DNA from: Streptomyces orinoci | GTDB lineage: Bacteria; Actinomycetota; Actinomycetes; Streptomycetales; Streptomycetaceae | NCBI RefSeq assembly: GCF_003121295.1 | Contig: NZ_PHNC01000038.1 | Span: forward strand, 56,030 to 120,029 | Reading direction: 5' to 3' | Length of the DNA stretch: 64,000 nucleotides | Part shown: positions 32,757 through 41,491 of the stretch, piece after piece | How positions within the stretch are numbered: the first letter of the stretch is position 1 | How the letters are laid out: each line of letters starts with the position of its first letter | Notes under the pieces: generated by a model | The model's input: only the letters and a program-made list of their open reading frames with translations | Database searches by the model: none | What the model was told of the DNA's origin: nothing | Position numbers and translations under genes: made by a program

Positions 32757-33941
32757 CTACAGGTCCACCTCGCGCATCAGCATGCCCACCTCGGTGTTGG
32801 TGAGCCGGCGCAGCCAGCCGGACTTCTGGTCGCCCAGCGCGATGGGGCCGAAGGAGGTGCGCACCAGCTTCTCCACCGGGAAGCCCGCCTCGGCCAGCAT
32901 CCGCCGCACAATGTGCTTGCGGCCCTCGTGCAGGGTGACCTCGACCAGGTAGTTCTTGCCGGTCTGCTGGACCACCCGGAAGTTGTCGGCGCGGGCGTAG
33001 CCGTCCTCCAGCTGGATGCCGTTCTTGAGCTGCTTGCCGATGTCCCGGGGCAGCGGGCCGGTGATGGCGGCCAGATAGGTCTTCTGTACGCCATAGCGGG
33101 GGTGGGTCAGCCGGTGGGCCAGCTCGCCATGGTTGGTGAGCAGGATGATGCCCTCGGTCTCGGTGTCCAGCCGGCCCACATGGAACAGCCGGGTCTCCCG
33201 GTTGGTGACATAGTCACCCAGGCACTGCCGCCCGTCGGGGTCCTCCATGGTGGAGACCACACCGGCCGGCTTGTTGAGCGCGAAGAACAGGTACGACTGG
33301 GTGGCGACGGTCAGGCCGTCCACCTTGATCTCGTCCTTCTCCGGGTCCACCCGCAGGCCCTGCTCGGTGACGATCTGCCCGTTGACCTCGACCCTGGCCT
33401 GCTCGATCAGCTCCTCACAGGCGCGGCGGGAGCCCATGCCGGCCCGGGCCAGCACCTTCTGCAGCCGCTCGCCCTCCTGCTCGCCAAAGGTCTTGGGCAG
33501 CTTGAGGGCCGGCTTGTTGTGCCGCTCGCGGTTGCGCTCCTCGATCTGGGCGTCGTACTCCCGGGGGCGGGCGGGCGGCTGGGGACGGCCGCCCCGGCGC
33601 GGGGCGCCCGCGGCACCCTTGCCGCCGGCCGGACGCTTGGGGCCGCCCTTGGCGCCACCGCGGGCCGCGGCACCCCGGCCGGTGCGCTCGGCGTCCGGGC
33701 CCACGTCGTAGCGGCGCTCCTCGGGGCGCGGGCGGCGCGGGCGCTGCTCCTGCTGCCGGTCGTCCCGCCGGTCGTAACGTCCGCCGCCGGAGCGTGACTG
33801 GCCGGAGCGCCCGCCCTCGGCGCGCCCGCCTTCGGAGCGCCCCCGACCGCCGCCGGACGCCGGGCGCGGAGATCCCGCGCGCCCGCGCCCGCCCCGGTCG
33901 TCCCGGTTGCCGCTTCCGCTGTTCCTGCCGCTGCTTCGCAT
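32757..33941 (-). CDS. rluB: 23S rRNA pseudouridine synthase RluB type, with long RG-rich N-terminus
   Basis: 394 residues. Residues 1 to about 130 are an Arg/Gly/Ser/Asp-rich disordered region. An S4 RNA-binding domain follows (ERLQKVLARAGMGSRRACEELIEQ), then the RsuA/RluB catalytic domain with the Asp in GRLDTETEGIILLTNHGEL. It isomerises a uridine in helix 80 of 23S rRNA by family analogy. ATG at 33941 uses the last A of the scpB stop (TGATG); the TTG just upstream is less likely. It is the last gene of the parA-RHH-scpA-scpB-rluB operon, an order shared with mycobacteria. Confidence 0.93.
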   Translation of the reverse strand: MRSSGRNSGSGNRDDRGGRGRAGSPRPASGGGRGRSEGGRAEGGRSGQSRSGGGRYDRRDDRQQEQRPRRPRPEERRYDVGPDAERTGRGAAARGGAKGGPKRPAGGKGAAGAPRRGGRPQPPARPREYDAQIEERNRERHNKPALKLPKTFGEQEGERLQKVLARAGMGSRRACEELIEQARVEVNGQIVTEQGLRVDPEKDEIKVDGLTVATQSYLFFALNKPAGVVSTMEDPDGRQCLGDYVTNRETRLFHVGRLDTETEGIILLTNHGELAHRLTHPRYGVQKTYLAAITGPLPRDIGKQLKNGIQLEDGYARADNFRVVQQTGKNYLVEVTLHEGRKHIVRRMLAEAGFPVEKLVRTSFGPIALGDQKSGWLRRLTNTEVGMLMREVDL

Positions 33942-34813
33942 CAAAGTTCCGTCTTGTCGTCCGCTTCGGTGTCCGGGGCGTCCGGATCGAATGACGGGAC
34001 TCCTTCCTGGGAGTCACCTTCGACCGCTTCCGCCTCGGGGAGGAACGGGGCGAGCTCGGGAAGCTCGTCCAGGCCGCGCAGCCCCATCCGCTCCAGAAAG
34101 TAATTCGTCGTCCTGTACAGGATCGCACCTGTTTCGGGTTCCGTCCCCGCCTCCTCCACCAGCCCGCGCTGGAGGAGCGTGCGCATGACGCCGTCACAGT
34201 TCACCCCGCGTACGGCGGAGACCCGCGAACGGCTGACCGGCTGACGGTACGCGACAACGGCCAGGGTCTCCAACGCGGCCTGGGTCAGCCGCGCCTGCTG
34301 GCCGTCCAGCACAAAGCTCTCCACAGCCTCCGCGTACTCGGCCCGCGTGAAGAACCGCCACCCTCCGGCCACCGCCCGCAGATCGAAGCCGCGCCGCTGG
34401 ACGGTGTACTCATCGGACAGCCGCCGCAGCTCATCGGCGATCTCCCGCCGGGACCGCTGCAACACCTTGGCCAGGTGCTCCTCGGTGACCGGCTCGTCCA
34501 CGACCATCAGGACGGCCTCCAGCGCAGGCCCGAGCGGCAGCGCGGCGACGCCGCCGGGGGGCTCGGGGGCGCCGGGTGCCGTCCCGGCGGCGGAGTCACC
34601 GCACTCCCCCTCCCGAGTGGTCCGGGGCACGCCGGGCTCCGTATCCGGCGCGGCAGAAGCACCTGTTGCTGCCACGGGAGGCGTCTCGCGGCCGCAACCC
34701 GCCTCCGTCGGGGTTCCCTCCCGGCCGGCGCCGGGAACGGCGGCCCCGGCCGCCGCCCCGGCGCGCCACTCCGCCTCGTCCGGTGTCCCCGTCCCGGTCC
34801 GGTTGTCCGTCAC
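33941..34813 (-). CDS. scpB: Segregation and condensation protein B
   Basis: 290 residues. The first 95 or so are Gly/Ala/Pro/Glu-rich and disordered, longer than in Bacillus. The ScpB double winged-helix core starts near LGPALEAVLMVVDEPVTEEHLAKVLQ and contains ALETLAVVAYRQPVSRSRVSAVRGVNCDGVMRTL. It binds ScpA and regulates the SMC ATPase. GTG at 34813 overlaps the scpA stop (GTGA), and its stop overlaps the rluB start (TGATG), so scpA-scpB-rluB are tightly coupled. Confidence 0.95.
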   Translation of the reverse strand: MTDNRTGTGTPDEAEWRAGAAAGAAVPGAGREGTPTEAGCGRETPPVAATGASAAPDTEPGVPRTTREGECGDSAAGTAPGAPEPPGGVAALPLGPALEAVLMVVDEPVTEEHLAKVLQRSRREIADELRRLSDEYTVQRRGFDLRAVAGGWRFFTRAEYAEAVESFVLDGQQARLTQAALETLAVVAYRQPVSRSRVSAVRGVNCDGVMRTLLQRGLVEEAGTEPETGAILYRTTNYFLERMGLRGLDELPELAPFLPEAEAVEGDSQEGVPSFDPDAPDTEADDKTEL

Positions 34814-35856
34814 GCCCTTGTCTCCTCTGCCGTCCGCGCCGCCCGTTCCCCCGCTTCCGCTTCCTCCGCTCCCGGGCCGTCCGGTCCGTCCGGCTCCCGT
34901 TCCTCCGGCCTCCGGTCGAACTCGTCCGTCACCAGGGGCGCCGTGTCCTCCGTCCCTGTCCAGCGGACGGTGAGCTCGCCCAGGGCCTGTTCCTGGTCCA
35001 GGGCGACCGCCCGTTCCCGGTACAGCTCCAGCAGGGCCAGGAAGCGGGCCACCACGGTCAGGGTGTCGGGAGCGTCGGCGGTGAGCCGGGCGAAGGTGGC
35101 CTCACCCTCCGTCCGCAGCCGGGCCACCACGACCTCGGCCTGCTCCCGGACGCTGACCAGCGGGGCGTGGATATGGTCCACATACACCTGCGGCTTGGGC
35201 TTGGGCTGCATGGCCTTGACCGCCAGCTCGGCCAGCCGCTGCGGGCCGATGCCCAGGACCACCTCGGGCAGCAGCTCCGCGTGCTGCGGCTCCAGGCCGA
35301 CCGTACGGGGGTGGCGGCGCCCCTCCACCGCCAGCCGCTCGCTGAAGATCTCCGCGATCCGCTTGTACGCGCGGTACTGCAGCAGCCGGGCGAACAGCAG
35401 GTCGCGGGCCTCCAGCAGGGCCAGGTCGGCCTCGTCCTCCACCTCGGCGGCGGGCAGCAGCCGGGCCGCCTTGAGGTCCAGCAGCGTGGCGGCCACCACC
35501 AGGAACTCGGTGGTCTGGTCGAGGTCGAACTCGGGCCCCATGGCCCGCAGATGGGCCATAAACTCATCGGTCACCTTGGACAGGGCGACCTCGGTGACAT
35601 CCAGCTTGTGCTTGGCGATCAGCTGGAGCAGCAGGTCGAAGGGCCCCTCGAAGTTCGCCAGCCGTACGGTGAACCGGCCGTCGGCACCGGAATCCGGAGC
35701 CGCTTCGGGTGCCTGGTCCGGGGTCGGGTCCGAAGTCGAGTCGGGAGCCGGATCCGCTTCGCTCACCTCCGGCTCGGCGGCACCCGGCGCGGCCTGGCCG
35801 CCCGGGCCACGGCCCAGCGGGCGGCGTCGGGAAGCGGCGGGCGTGGGGGTGGGCAT
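34810..35856 (-). CDS. scpA: Segregation and condensation protein A (kleisin)
   Basis: 348 residues. An acidic, Pro-rich N-terminal extension of about 60 residues precedes the kleisin N-terminal domain (FTVRLANFEGPFDLLLQLIAKHKLDVTEVAL), a central linker, and a C-terminal winged-helix part (LTVVARFLALLELYRERAVALDQE) that contacts SMC, then a Glu-rich tail. ScpA bridges the SMC heads for chromosome compaction. The start is uncertain: ATG at 35856, or TTG at 35871; neither has a good ribosome-binding site. It overlaps scpB by GTGA. Confidence 0.94.
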   Translation of the reverse strand: MPTPTPAASRRRPLGRGPGGQAAPGAAEPEVSEADPAPDSTSDPTPDQAPEAAPDSGADGRFTVRLANFEGPFDLLLQLIAKHKLDVTEVALSKVTDEFMAHLRAMGPEFDLDQTTEFLVVAATLLDLKAARLLPAAEVEDEADLALLEARDLLFARLLQYRAYKRIAEIFSERLAVEGRRHPRTVGLEPQHAELLPEVVLGIGPQRLAELAVKAMQPKPKPQVYVDHIHAPLVSVREQAEVVVARLRTEGEATFARLTADAPDTLTVVARFLALLELYRERAVALDQEQALGELTVRWTGTEDTAPLVTDEFDRRPEEREPDGPDGPGAEEAEAGERAARTAEETRA

Positions 35857-35948
35857 GCGGAAGTGGTCCAAGGAAGCTGGGGCGGGGCCGACTGCGGTAC
35901 GGGCGTACGGGCCATTGCCCGCGCACGGCAGGCTATCGGCGAAGCGGC

Positions 35949-36431
35949 TCAGCGGCCGCGCAGGCGGCGTACCAGAATGCTCGCGTCGCCGCGGGCTTCC
36001 AGATCGGCGAGGACGACCGCGACGGCCTCCCGGACGATCCGGCCGCGGTCCACGGCCAGTCCATGCTCGCCGCGCAGCACCAGCCGGGCGTGCTCGAGGT
36101 CCATCAGCTCCTCGGCGGAGACATAGACCGTGATCTTCTCGTCATGGCGTTCCCGGCCGCTGGGCCGGCGGTTGGCGGCCCGTCCCCGGCGGCGCGGGGC
36201 GGCGGGCTCGGCGCGGGCCTCGCCACGGCCGGTGGCGGCGGCCGCGGGCCGCTCCTCGGGCTGTTCCTTGGCGGCGGCACCGGACCCGCGCCCCGCCTCG
36301 GCGGGCTCCGCGGCGGCCGGCCCCGGCACCCGCGCGGGCGCCTCGCCGTTCACCTTCTTACGAGGGGACGAGGACTGCAGCCCCACCCCGCCGGTGGTGC
36401 GGAACAGCTCATCGGCGCCGGGCAGACTCAC
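35949..36431 (-). CDS. Predicted ribbon-helix-helix DNA-binding partner of ParA
   Basis: 160 residues. It starts VSLPGADELFRTTGG, then has a low-complexity Ala/Glu/Arg linker to about 100. The last 55 residues, EKITVYVSAEELMDLEHARL...VDRGRIVREAVAVVLADLE, have the beta-strand plus two-helix pattern of ribbon-helix-helix proteins. GTG at 36431 overlaps the parA stop (GTGA), so both are made together. RHH proteins such as ParG are centromere binders for ParA ATPases; that role here is an inference. It replaces the usual HTH ParB, and the C-terminal part is the recognisable one. Confidence 0.82.
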   Translation of the reverse strand: MSLPGADELFRTTGGVGLQSSSPRKKVNGEAPARVPGPAAAEPAEAGRGSGAAAKEQPEERPAAAATGRGEARAEPAAPRRRGRAANRRPSGRERHDEKITVYVSAEELMDLEHARLVLRGEHGLAVDRGRIVREAVAVVLADLEARGDASILVRRLRGR

Positions 36432-37588
36432 TCGGCGTGACACCGGGCGAGCACCTCCCTGGCCAGCTGACGGTAGGCGGCGGCGCCCACGGAGTTGGAC
36501 GCGTAGGTGGTGATCGGCTCTCCGGCGACGGTGGTCTCCGGAAAGCGGACGGTCCGGCCGATGACGGTGTGGTAGACGTGATCGTCGAAGGCTTCCACCA
36601 CCCGGGCCAGCACCTCCCGGCTGTGCACCGTCCGCGAGTCGTACATGGTGGCCAGGATGCCGTCCAGCTCCAGCTCGGGGTTGAGCCGCTCCTGGACCTT
36701 CTCGATGGTCTCGGTGAGCAGCGCCACCCCGCGCAGCGCGAAGAACTCGCACTCCAGCGGGACGATGACCTTGTGAGCGGCCGTCAGGGCGTTCACCGTC
36801 AGCAGGCCCAGCGAGGGCTGACAGTCGATCACGATGTAGTCGTAGTCGGACATCAGCGGCTTGAGCGCCCGCTGCAGGGTGGACTCCCGGGCCACCTCGC
36901 TGACCAACTGCACCTCGGCGGCGGACAGGTCGATATTGCTGGGCAGCAGGTCCATATTGGGCACCGCGGTCTTCAGCAGCACCTCGTCGGCCGACATGCC
37001 CCGCTCCATCAGCAGGTTGTAGACCGTCAGATCCAGCTCCATGGGGTTGACGCCCAGCCCCACGGAGAGCGCCCCCTGCGGGTCGAAGTCCACCAGCAGC
37101 ACCCGGCGGCCGTACTCGGCCAGCGCGGCGCCCAGATTGATGGTGGAGGTGGTCTTGCCGACCCCGCCCTTCTGGTTGCACATCGCGATGATCTTCGCCG
37201 GGCCGTGGTCGGTCAGCGGGCCCGGGATCGGGAAGTACGGCAGCGGCCGGCCGGTGGGACCGATGCGCTCGCGGCGCTGGCGAGCGGCGTCCGGCGCGAG
37301 CGTGGCCGCGTACTCGGGGTCCGGCTCGTATTCGGCGTCGGGGTCGTAGAAGTGCCCTTCGGGAACTTCCTCGTAGTCGGCGAGACGGGCGGGATCACCG
37401 CCGCGGTCACCGGCCATGGCGTTCACGTGTTGACCGTCCATCATGCTCTGGTGGGCTGTCGGGTTCTGGTGGGCTGCGAAGGTGTGGACAGCGACGGAGC
37501 CGACAGCTTGGAGTCCGGTGGTGTGACTCCGGTCCTGCGCAGGCATTCCTGGGTGACCACCCCCGGGAGCAAATGTCGACTCATTCAC
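36428..37588 (-). CDS. ParA/Soj-family ATPase (orphan, SMC-linked)
   Basis: 386 residues. About 130 N-terminal residues are low-complexity. The ATPase has the deviant Walker A KGGVGKTT (140-147), Walker A' DFDPQGALS and Walker B-like YDYIVIDCQPSLGLLTVNAL. No HTH is seen, so it is a small-type ParA. It is not next to a parB or oriC, so it is a paralogue of the chromosomal ParA. The start taken is GTG at 37588 with AAGGAGG about 11 nt upstream; Met15 (37546) is possible. It is operonic with the RHH gene, scpA, scpB and rluB. Mycobacteria have the same ParA-scpA link. Confidence 0.93.
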   Translation of the reverse strand: MNESTFAPGGGHPGMPAQDRSHTTGLQAVGSVAVHTFAAHQNPTAHQSMMDGQHVNAMAGDRGGDPARLADYEEVPEGHFYDPDAEYEPDPEYAATLAPDAARQRRERIGPTGRPLPYFPIPGPLTDHGPAKIIAMCNQKGGVGKTTSTINLGAALAEYGRRVLLVDFDPQGALSVGLGVNPMELDLTVYNLLMERGMSADEVLLKTAVPNMDLLPSNIDLSAAEVQLVSEVARESTLQRALKPLMSDYDYIVIDCQPSLGLLTVNALTAAHKVIVPLECEFFALRGVALLTETIEKVQERLNPELELDGILATMYDSRTVHSREVLARVVEAFDDHVYHTVIGRTVRFPETTVAGEPITTYASNSVGAAAYRQLAREVLARCHAE

Positions 37589-37797
37589 AAGTCGTCCTAC
37601 CTCCTTGGTGACCAGGAAACATCTAGATAGGTCAGCGTGGCACCATGCCGACGGTTGGCGACTCTATGGCGTGTCGGCGGTTCGCAGCAACACAATCCGC
37701 CGGAGACGGCACGATGTGTCGGCAATCGAACGCCCTTCTGTCAAGGGTGTTCCGCCCATCACCCGCACTTTTTGACATCGCGTGGACGGTACGGAAA

Positions 37798-37834
37798 AAA
37801 GCCCGGCAGGGCCTCGCCGAGCAAGACCCTGCCG
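37798..37834 (-). terminator. Intrinsic terminator of ald
   Basis: On the minus strand CGGCAGGG / CCCTGCCG (8-bp stem, 15-nt loop with its own GGCGAG core) is followed by GGGCTTTTTT, 30 bp beyond the ald stop. Confidence 0.85.
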
Positions 37835-37867
37835 AATGGTTTTTCCCGCCGTGGCGGAGTTGATGCC

Positions 37868-38992
37868 TCAGCCGAGCAGCGTGCTCAGCTCGACGCAGGG
37901 CAGACCGTGCGCCTCGGCGACCGGACCGTAAACGACCTGTCCCTCATGGGTGTTGAGACCCTTGGCCAGGGCGGCGTCCCGGCTGAGCGCCTCCTGCCAG
38001 CCGCGGTTGGCCAGTTCCACGATGTAGGGGAGGGTGGCGTTGGTCAGCGCATAGGTGGAGGTGTTGGGCACCGCGCCCGGCATGTTGGCCACGCAGTAGA
38101 AGACCGAGTCATGGACGGTGAAGGTCGGCTCGGTGTGGGTGGTCGGCCGGGAGTCCTCGAAGCAGCCGCCCTGGTCGATCGCAATGTCGACAAGTACACT
38201 TCCGGGCTTCATCTTGGCGACCAGCTCGTTGGTGACCAGCTTGGGGGCCTTGGCGCCGGGGATCAGCACCGCGCCGATGACCAGGTCGGCCTCGACACAG
38301 GCCTTCTCCAGCTCAAAGGCGTTGGAGACGATGGTCTGCACCTTGGTACCGAAGACCTTGTCGGCCTCGCGGAGCTTGTTGATGTCCTTGTCCAGCAGGG
38401 TGACATGGAAGCCCAGGCCGACCGCGATCTGGGTGGCGTTCCAGCCGGAGACACCGGCGCCGATGACCACGGCCTTGCCCGCGTGGGTGCCCGGCACACC
38501 GCCCGGCAGCACGCCGCGGCCGCCGGCCGAGCGCATCAGGTGGTACGCGCCGACCTGCGGGGCCAGCCGGCCCGCGACCTCGGACATCGGGGCGAGCAGC
38601 GGCAGCGCGCGGTTGGCGAGCTCGACCGTCTCATAGGCGATGGCGGTGGTGCCGGACTGCAGCAGGGCGTCCGTGCACTCCCGGGAGGCGGCCAGGTGCA
38701 GATAGGTGAAGAGGGTCTGGCCCTTGCGGAGACGGTGGTACTCCTCCGCGATCGGCTCCTTGACCTTCAGCAGGAGGTCGGCGGTGGCCCAGACCTCATC
38801 GGCGGTGTCCAGTATGGACGCGCCCGCCGCCGTGTACTCGGCGTCGGTGATGGAGGAGCCGACTCCGGCGCCCTTCTCCACGAAGACCTGGTGGCCGTTG
38901 CGCACCAGCTCGTGGACGCCGGCCGGGGTGATGGCCACGCGGAACTCGTTGTTCTTGACCTCGCGGGGGATGCCGACCTTCACGTCGATCAC
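37868..38992 (-). CDS. ald: L-alanine dehydrogenase
   Basis: 374 residues. It starts VIDVKVGIPREVKNNEFRVAI, has the catalytic Lys/His region (FTYLHLAASRECT), the Rossmann motif VVIGAGVSGWNATQIA, and DIAIDQGGCFEDSRPTTH. It reversibly deaminates L-alanine to pyruvate with NAD and helps balance alanine as a nitrogen source. GTG at 38992 with AAGGA close upstream is preferred; the preceding in-frame codons lack family similarity. It is monocistronic, ending in a strong terminator upstream of parA. Confidence 0.97.
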   Translation of the reverse strand: MIDVKVGIPREVKNNEFRVAITPAGVHELVRNGHQVFVEKGAGVGSSITDAEYTAAGASILDTADEVWATADLLLKVKEPIAEEYHRLRKGQTLFTYLHLAASRECTDALLQSGTTAIAYETVELANRALPLLAPMSEVAGRLAPQVGAYHLMRSAGGRGVLPGGVPGTHAGKAVVIGAGVSGWNATQIAVGLGFHVTLLDKDINKLREADKVFGTKVQTIVSNAFELEKACVEADLVIGAVLIPGAKAPKLVTNELVAKMKPGSVLVDIAIDQGGCFEDSRPTTHTEPTFTVHDSVFYCVANMPGAVPNTSTYALTNATLPYIVELANRGWQEALSRDAALAKGLNTHEGQVVYGPVAEAHGLPCVELSTLLG

Positions 38993-39294
38993 GGTCCTTG
39001 AATCAGGGAATTTCAGGTTAATCCGGATATGCAGGGGCACACCAGAGCAGACCGCGGCGATCGCGGCACACCCAGTCTAATGAAGGACCTCACGCTGTCT
39101 AGCCTTACAAAGCACAAATTTTTGCGGCGTACGCCGCTGATTTCTTAGGTCGCCGGACTTGTACCCGGAGTAAGGGGCTCCCCGTGGCCCATCACCGGTC
39201 CGCCGGCGGCCATCCGCAGCCGCCGACGGCGGTCAGCCGACGAAGGAAAGCCCACCCTCGCGGACAAGAGTCACGGGTGCTGCGTGGGTGGGGC

Positions 39295-41367
39295 TCAACG
39301 CGCCGCAGGCGCGTCCTGCGTCGGGAGCAGCGCTCCCGCAGCCTCCCGGTGCAGCGCGGCAGCAGCCGGATCCCCCGCCCGCTCCAGAACTTCGGCCAAC
39401 CGCAGCAGCACCGTTGCCTGCAACTGCTCGTCCCCGGCGAAACGGGCATTCTCGACCGCCTCAGCAGCCGTACGCGCAGCGTCCTGCACCCGCCCCGCCA
39501 GCTCCTGCACCCGCGCGATCTCGCTCAACGCCCTTACCTGGCCCGGCAGATCACGCAGCCGCCGGCTGACCGCCGCCGCCGCCCGCCAGTCGCGCAGCGC
39601 CTCGCCCCACAGCCCGGCCTGGGTGTGCACCGCGCCCCGGCGCCCGTAAAGCCTCGCCTGGTCGGCGAGTTCACCCCGGGTGAGCCGCAACTCCAGTGCC
39701 CTGCCGTACCAGTCGGCCGCCCGCTGGCCGTCGCCCAGCTCCTGGTAGGCGGCGGCGACCGACTCCAGGGAGCGGCTGATGGCATAGGGGTCACCGGAGC
39801 GGCGCGCGGCCTGCAGCGCCTCCCGGTACCGCAGCAGCGCGGCGCCGGTGCGCCCGGCCCGGACATCCAGATCGCCCAGGTTGAGCAGCGCGGCCGCCTT
39901 CTCCAGCGGCATCTCGCAGCGTTCGGCCACGCTCAGCACCAGCTGGTGCAGCCCATACAGCTCGGCCGCGGCCTCCTCGGGGGCCAGATGCGCGGTGAGC
40001 GCCCGGGTCAGCGCCGAGACCAGGCGTCTGGCCAGGGTGTCCAGCCGCCCGTCCTGCACCGCCAGCCGGGCGGCCGCCAGCAGCGCGGGCAGCCGGGAGC
40101 GCAGCCACTCCCCGGCCACCCGGGAGGAGGGGAAGCGCAGCGGCCGGGGCAGTTCGGCGACCCGCTTGCGCACCGAGGGATTGTCCAGTTCGGCGGCGGC
40201 CCGGCAGGAGTGCAGCTGGCGCACCACCCGTTCCAGCATCCTGGCCCGCGCCAGCTCCACCTCGGCGGGCCGCTCCCAGGTCTCCAGCAGCGCCCGCAGC
40301 ATCGGCGCCAGACAGCCCGGCACCTGGTACTGCGCGGGCAGCGCCCCGGGGGCGCCGGGCAGCCCGTCCACCGGCACCGGCCGCAGCAGCCCCCGGGCGA
40401 CAAAGTCCTCCAGCGCGGACTGGGCGGCGGACAGCGAGCAGCCGGCCAGCGCGGAGGCGGTATGGGCGTCGGCCGGTCCGGCCGGGGCCAGCGCCAGCAG
40501 GCGCAGGATCCGGGCGGAGAGCGCGGGCAGCGCCTCATGGGCCAGCCACAGGGCCCGGGCCAGCGGCCGGGCGGTGCCCTGGTACGCCTCCGGCACCGGC
40601 AGCGCCCGCAGCCGCCGGGCGGCGTCGGCCACCGACATCTTGGGGTGGGCCGCCAGCCAGCCGCCGACCAGCACCAGGGCGGCGGGCTGTCCCGCGCACT
40701 CCTCCACCACCGCGCCCGCGGCCATCGGGTCACAGGTGATCCGGGTGGGACCGGCGTACCACTCCAGCAGCTCGATCCCGGCGGGCGGCTCCAGCCCGCC
40801 CAGGGCGCACGGCCGGACGTCCGGCACTCCGGTCAGCGGGCCCTGGGAGACGGCCACGACCAGGCAGTCCGGCTCATCCGGAAGCAGCGGCTCCACCTGC
40901 TCGGCGCCCGCCGCGTCATCCAGGATCAGCAGCACCCGCCGCCCGCTGAGGGCGGCCCGCAGCGCCTCGGCCAGCTCGTCCTCGTCGGCACCGGCCCGGG
41001 CGGGCCGGCCCAGCTCGGCCAGCAGGGCACGGGCGGTGCGGTCGGTGGGCACCGGCGTGCCATCGGCGTCCGTGAGCCGGGCGCGCAGCACCCCGTCGGG
41101 GTACTCCTGCTCCAGCTGCCGCGCGAACTGCTCGGCGAGCGCCGTACGGCCGGAGCCCGGGCGCCCCGCGATCAGCAGCACCCGGCTGCAGGGGCGTTTG
41201 CGGCCGGAGAGGGTGTCCAGACCGGCCCGGGCGATGTCCTCGCGCAGTTCCTTGAGCTCCCGGCCACGGCCGACGAAGCGGGAGGAGGCGCCGATGAGCG
41301 TGGTCGCGGTGGAGGTGGCGCCCGCCCTGCCGCCCGCCGTACGTTGCGTCCCGTCCTCCACGTGCAC
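39295..41367 (-). CDS. STAND-type NTPase with TPR repeats
   Basis: 690 residues. A P-loop AGRPGSGRTALAEQ (about 67-80) with Walker B VLLILDDA near 148-155 starts an NB-ARC-like module. A helical/winged-helix arm follows (ARILRLLALAPAGPADAHTASALAG), then at least six TPR-like repeats from about 470 to 670 (AAALLNLGDLDVRAGRTGAAL, AAAYQELGDGQRAADWYGRAL and similar). There is no N-terminal SARP, LuxR or protease effector, unlike most Streptomyces relatives. It lies between ald and the NUDIX gene. STAND proteins are ligand-triggered switches; the ligand and output are unknown. Confidence 0.85.
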   Translation of the reverse strand: MHVEDGTQRTAGGRAGATSTATTLIGASSRFVGRGRELKELREDIARAGLDTLSGRKRPCSRVLLIAGRPGSGRTALAEQFARQLEQEYPDGVLRARLTDADGTPVPTDRTARALLAELGRPARAGADEDELAEALRAALSGRRVLLILDDAAGAEQVEPLLPDEPDCLVVAVSQGPLTGVPDVRPCALGGLEPPAGIELLEWYAGPTRITCDPMAAGAVVEECAGQPAALVLVGGWLAAHPKMSVADAARRLRALPVPEAYQGTARPLARALWLAHEALPALSARILRLLALAPAGPADAHTASALAGCSLSAAQSALEDFVARGLLRPVPVDGLPGAPGALPAQYQVPGCLAPMLRALLETWERPAEVELARARMLERVVRQLHSCRAAAELDNPSVRKRVAELPRPLRFPSSRVAGEWLRSRLPALLAAARLAVQDGRLDTLARRLVSALTRALTAHLAPEEAAAELYGLHQLVLSVAERCEMPLEKAAALLNLGDLDVRAGRTGAALLRYREALQAARRSGDPYAISRSLESVAAAYQELGDGQRAADWYGRALELRLTRGELADQARLYGRRGAVHTQAGLWGEALRDWRAAAAVSRRLRDLPGQVRALSEIARVQELAGRVQDAARTAAEAVENARFAGDEQLQATVLLRLAEVLERAGDPAAAALHREAAGALLPTQDAPAAR

Positions 41368-41491
41368 AGGCCGAGCCTAGTTCACGGGCGGGCCGGGCCG
41401 GGTGAACGCTAACCGCTTCCTGCGAACATCACCTATTCGGTTAAGTCCGGTGCGCGGTCCGCGCGGGGCCGGCGGACCGCCCGTCACAAGG

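Noticed and set aside
37765..37800. TTGACA/TACGGT-like promoter reading rightward near ald
   Set aside because: No plus-strand gene follows it; the A/T run belongs to the ald terminator tail.
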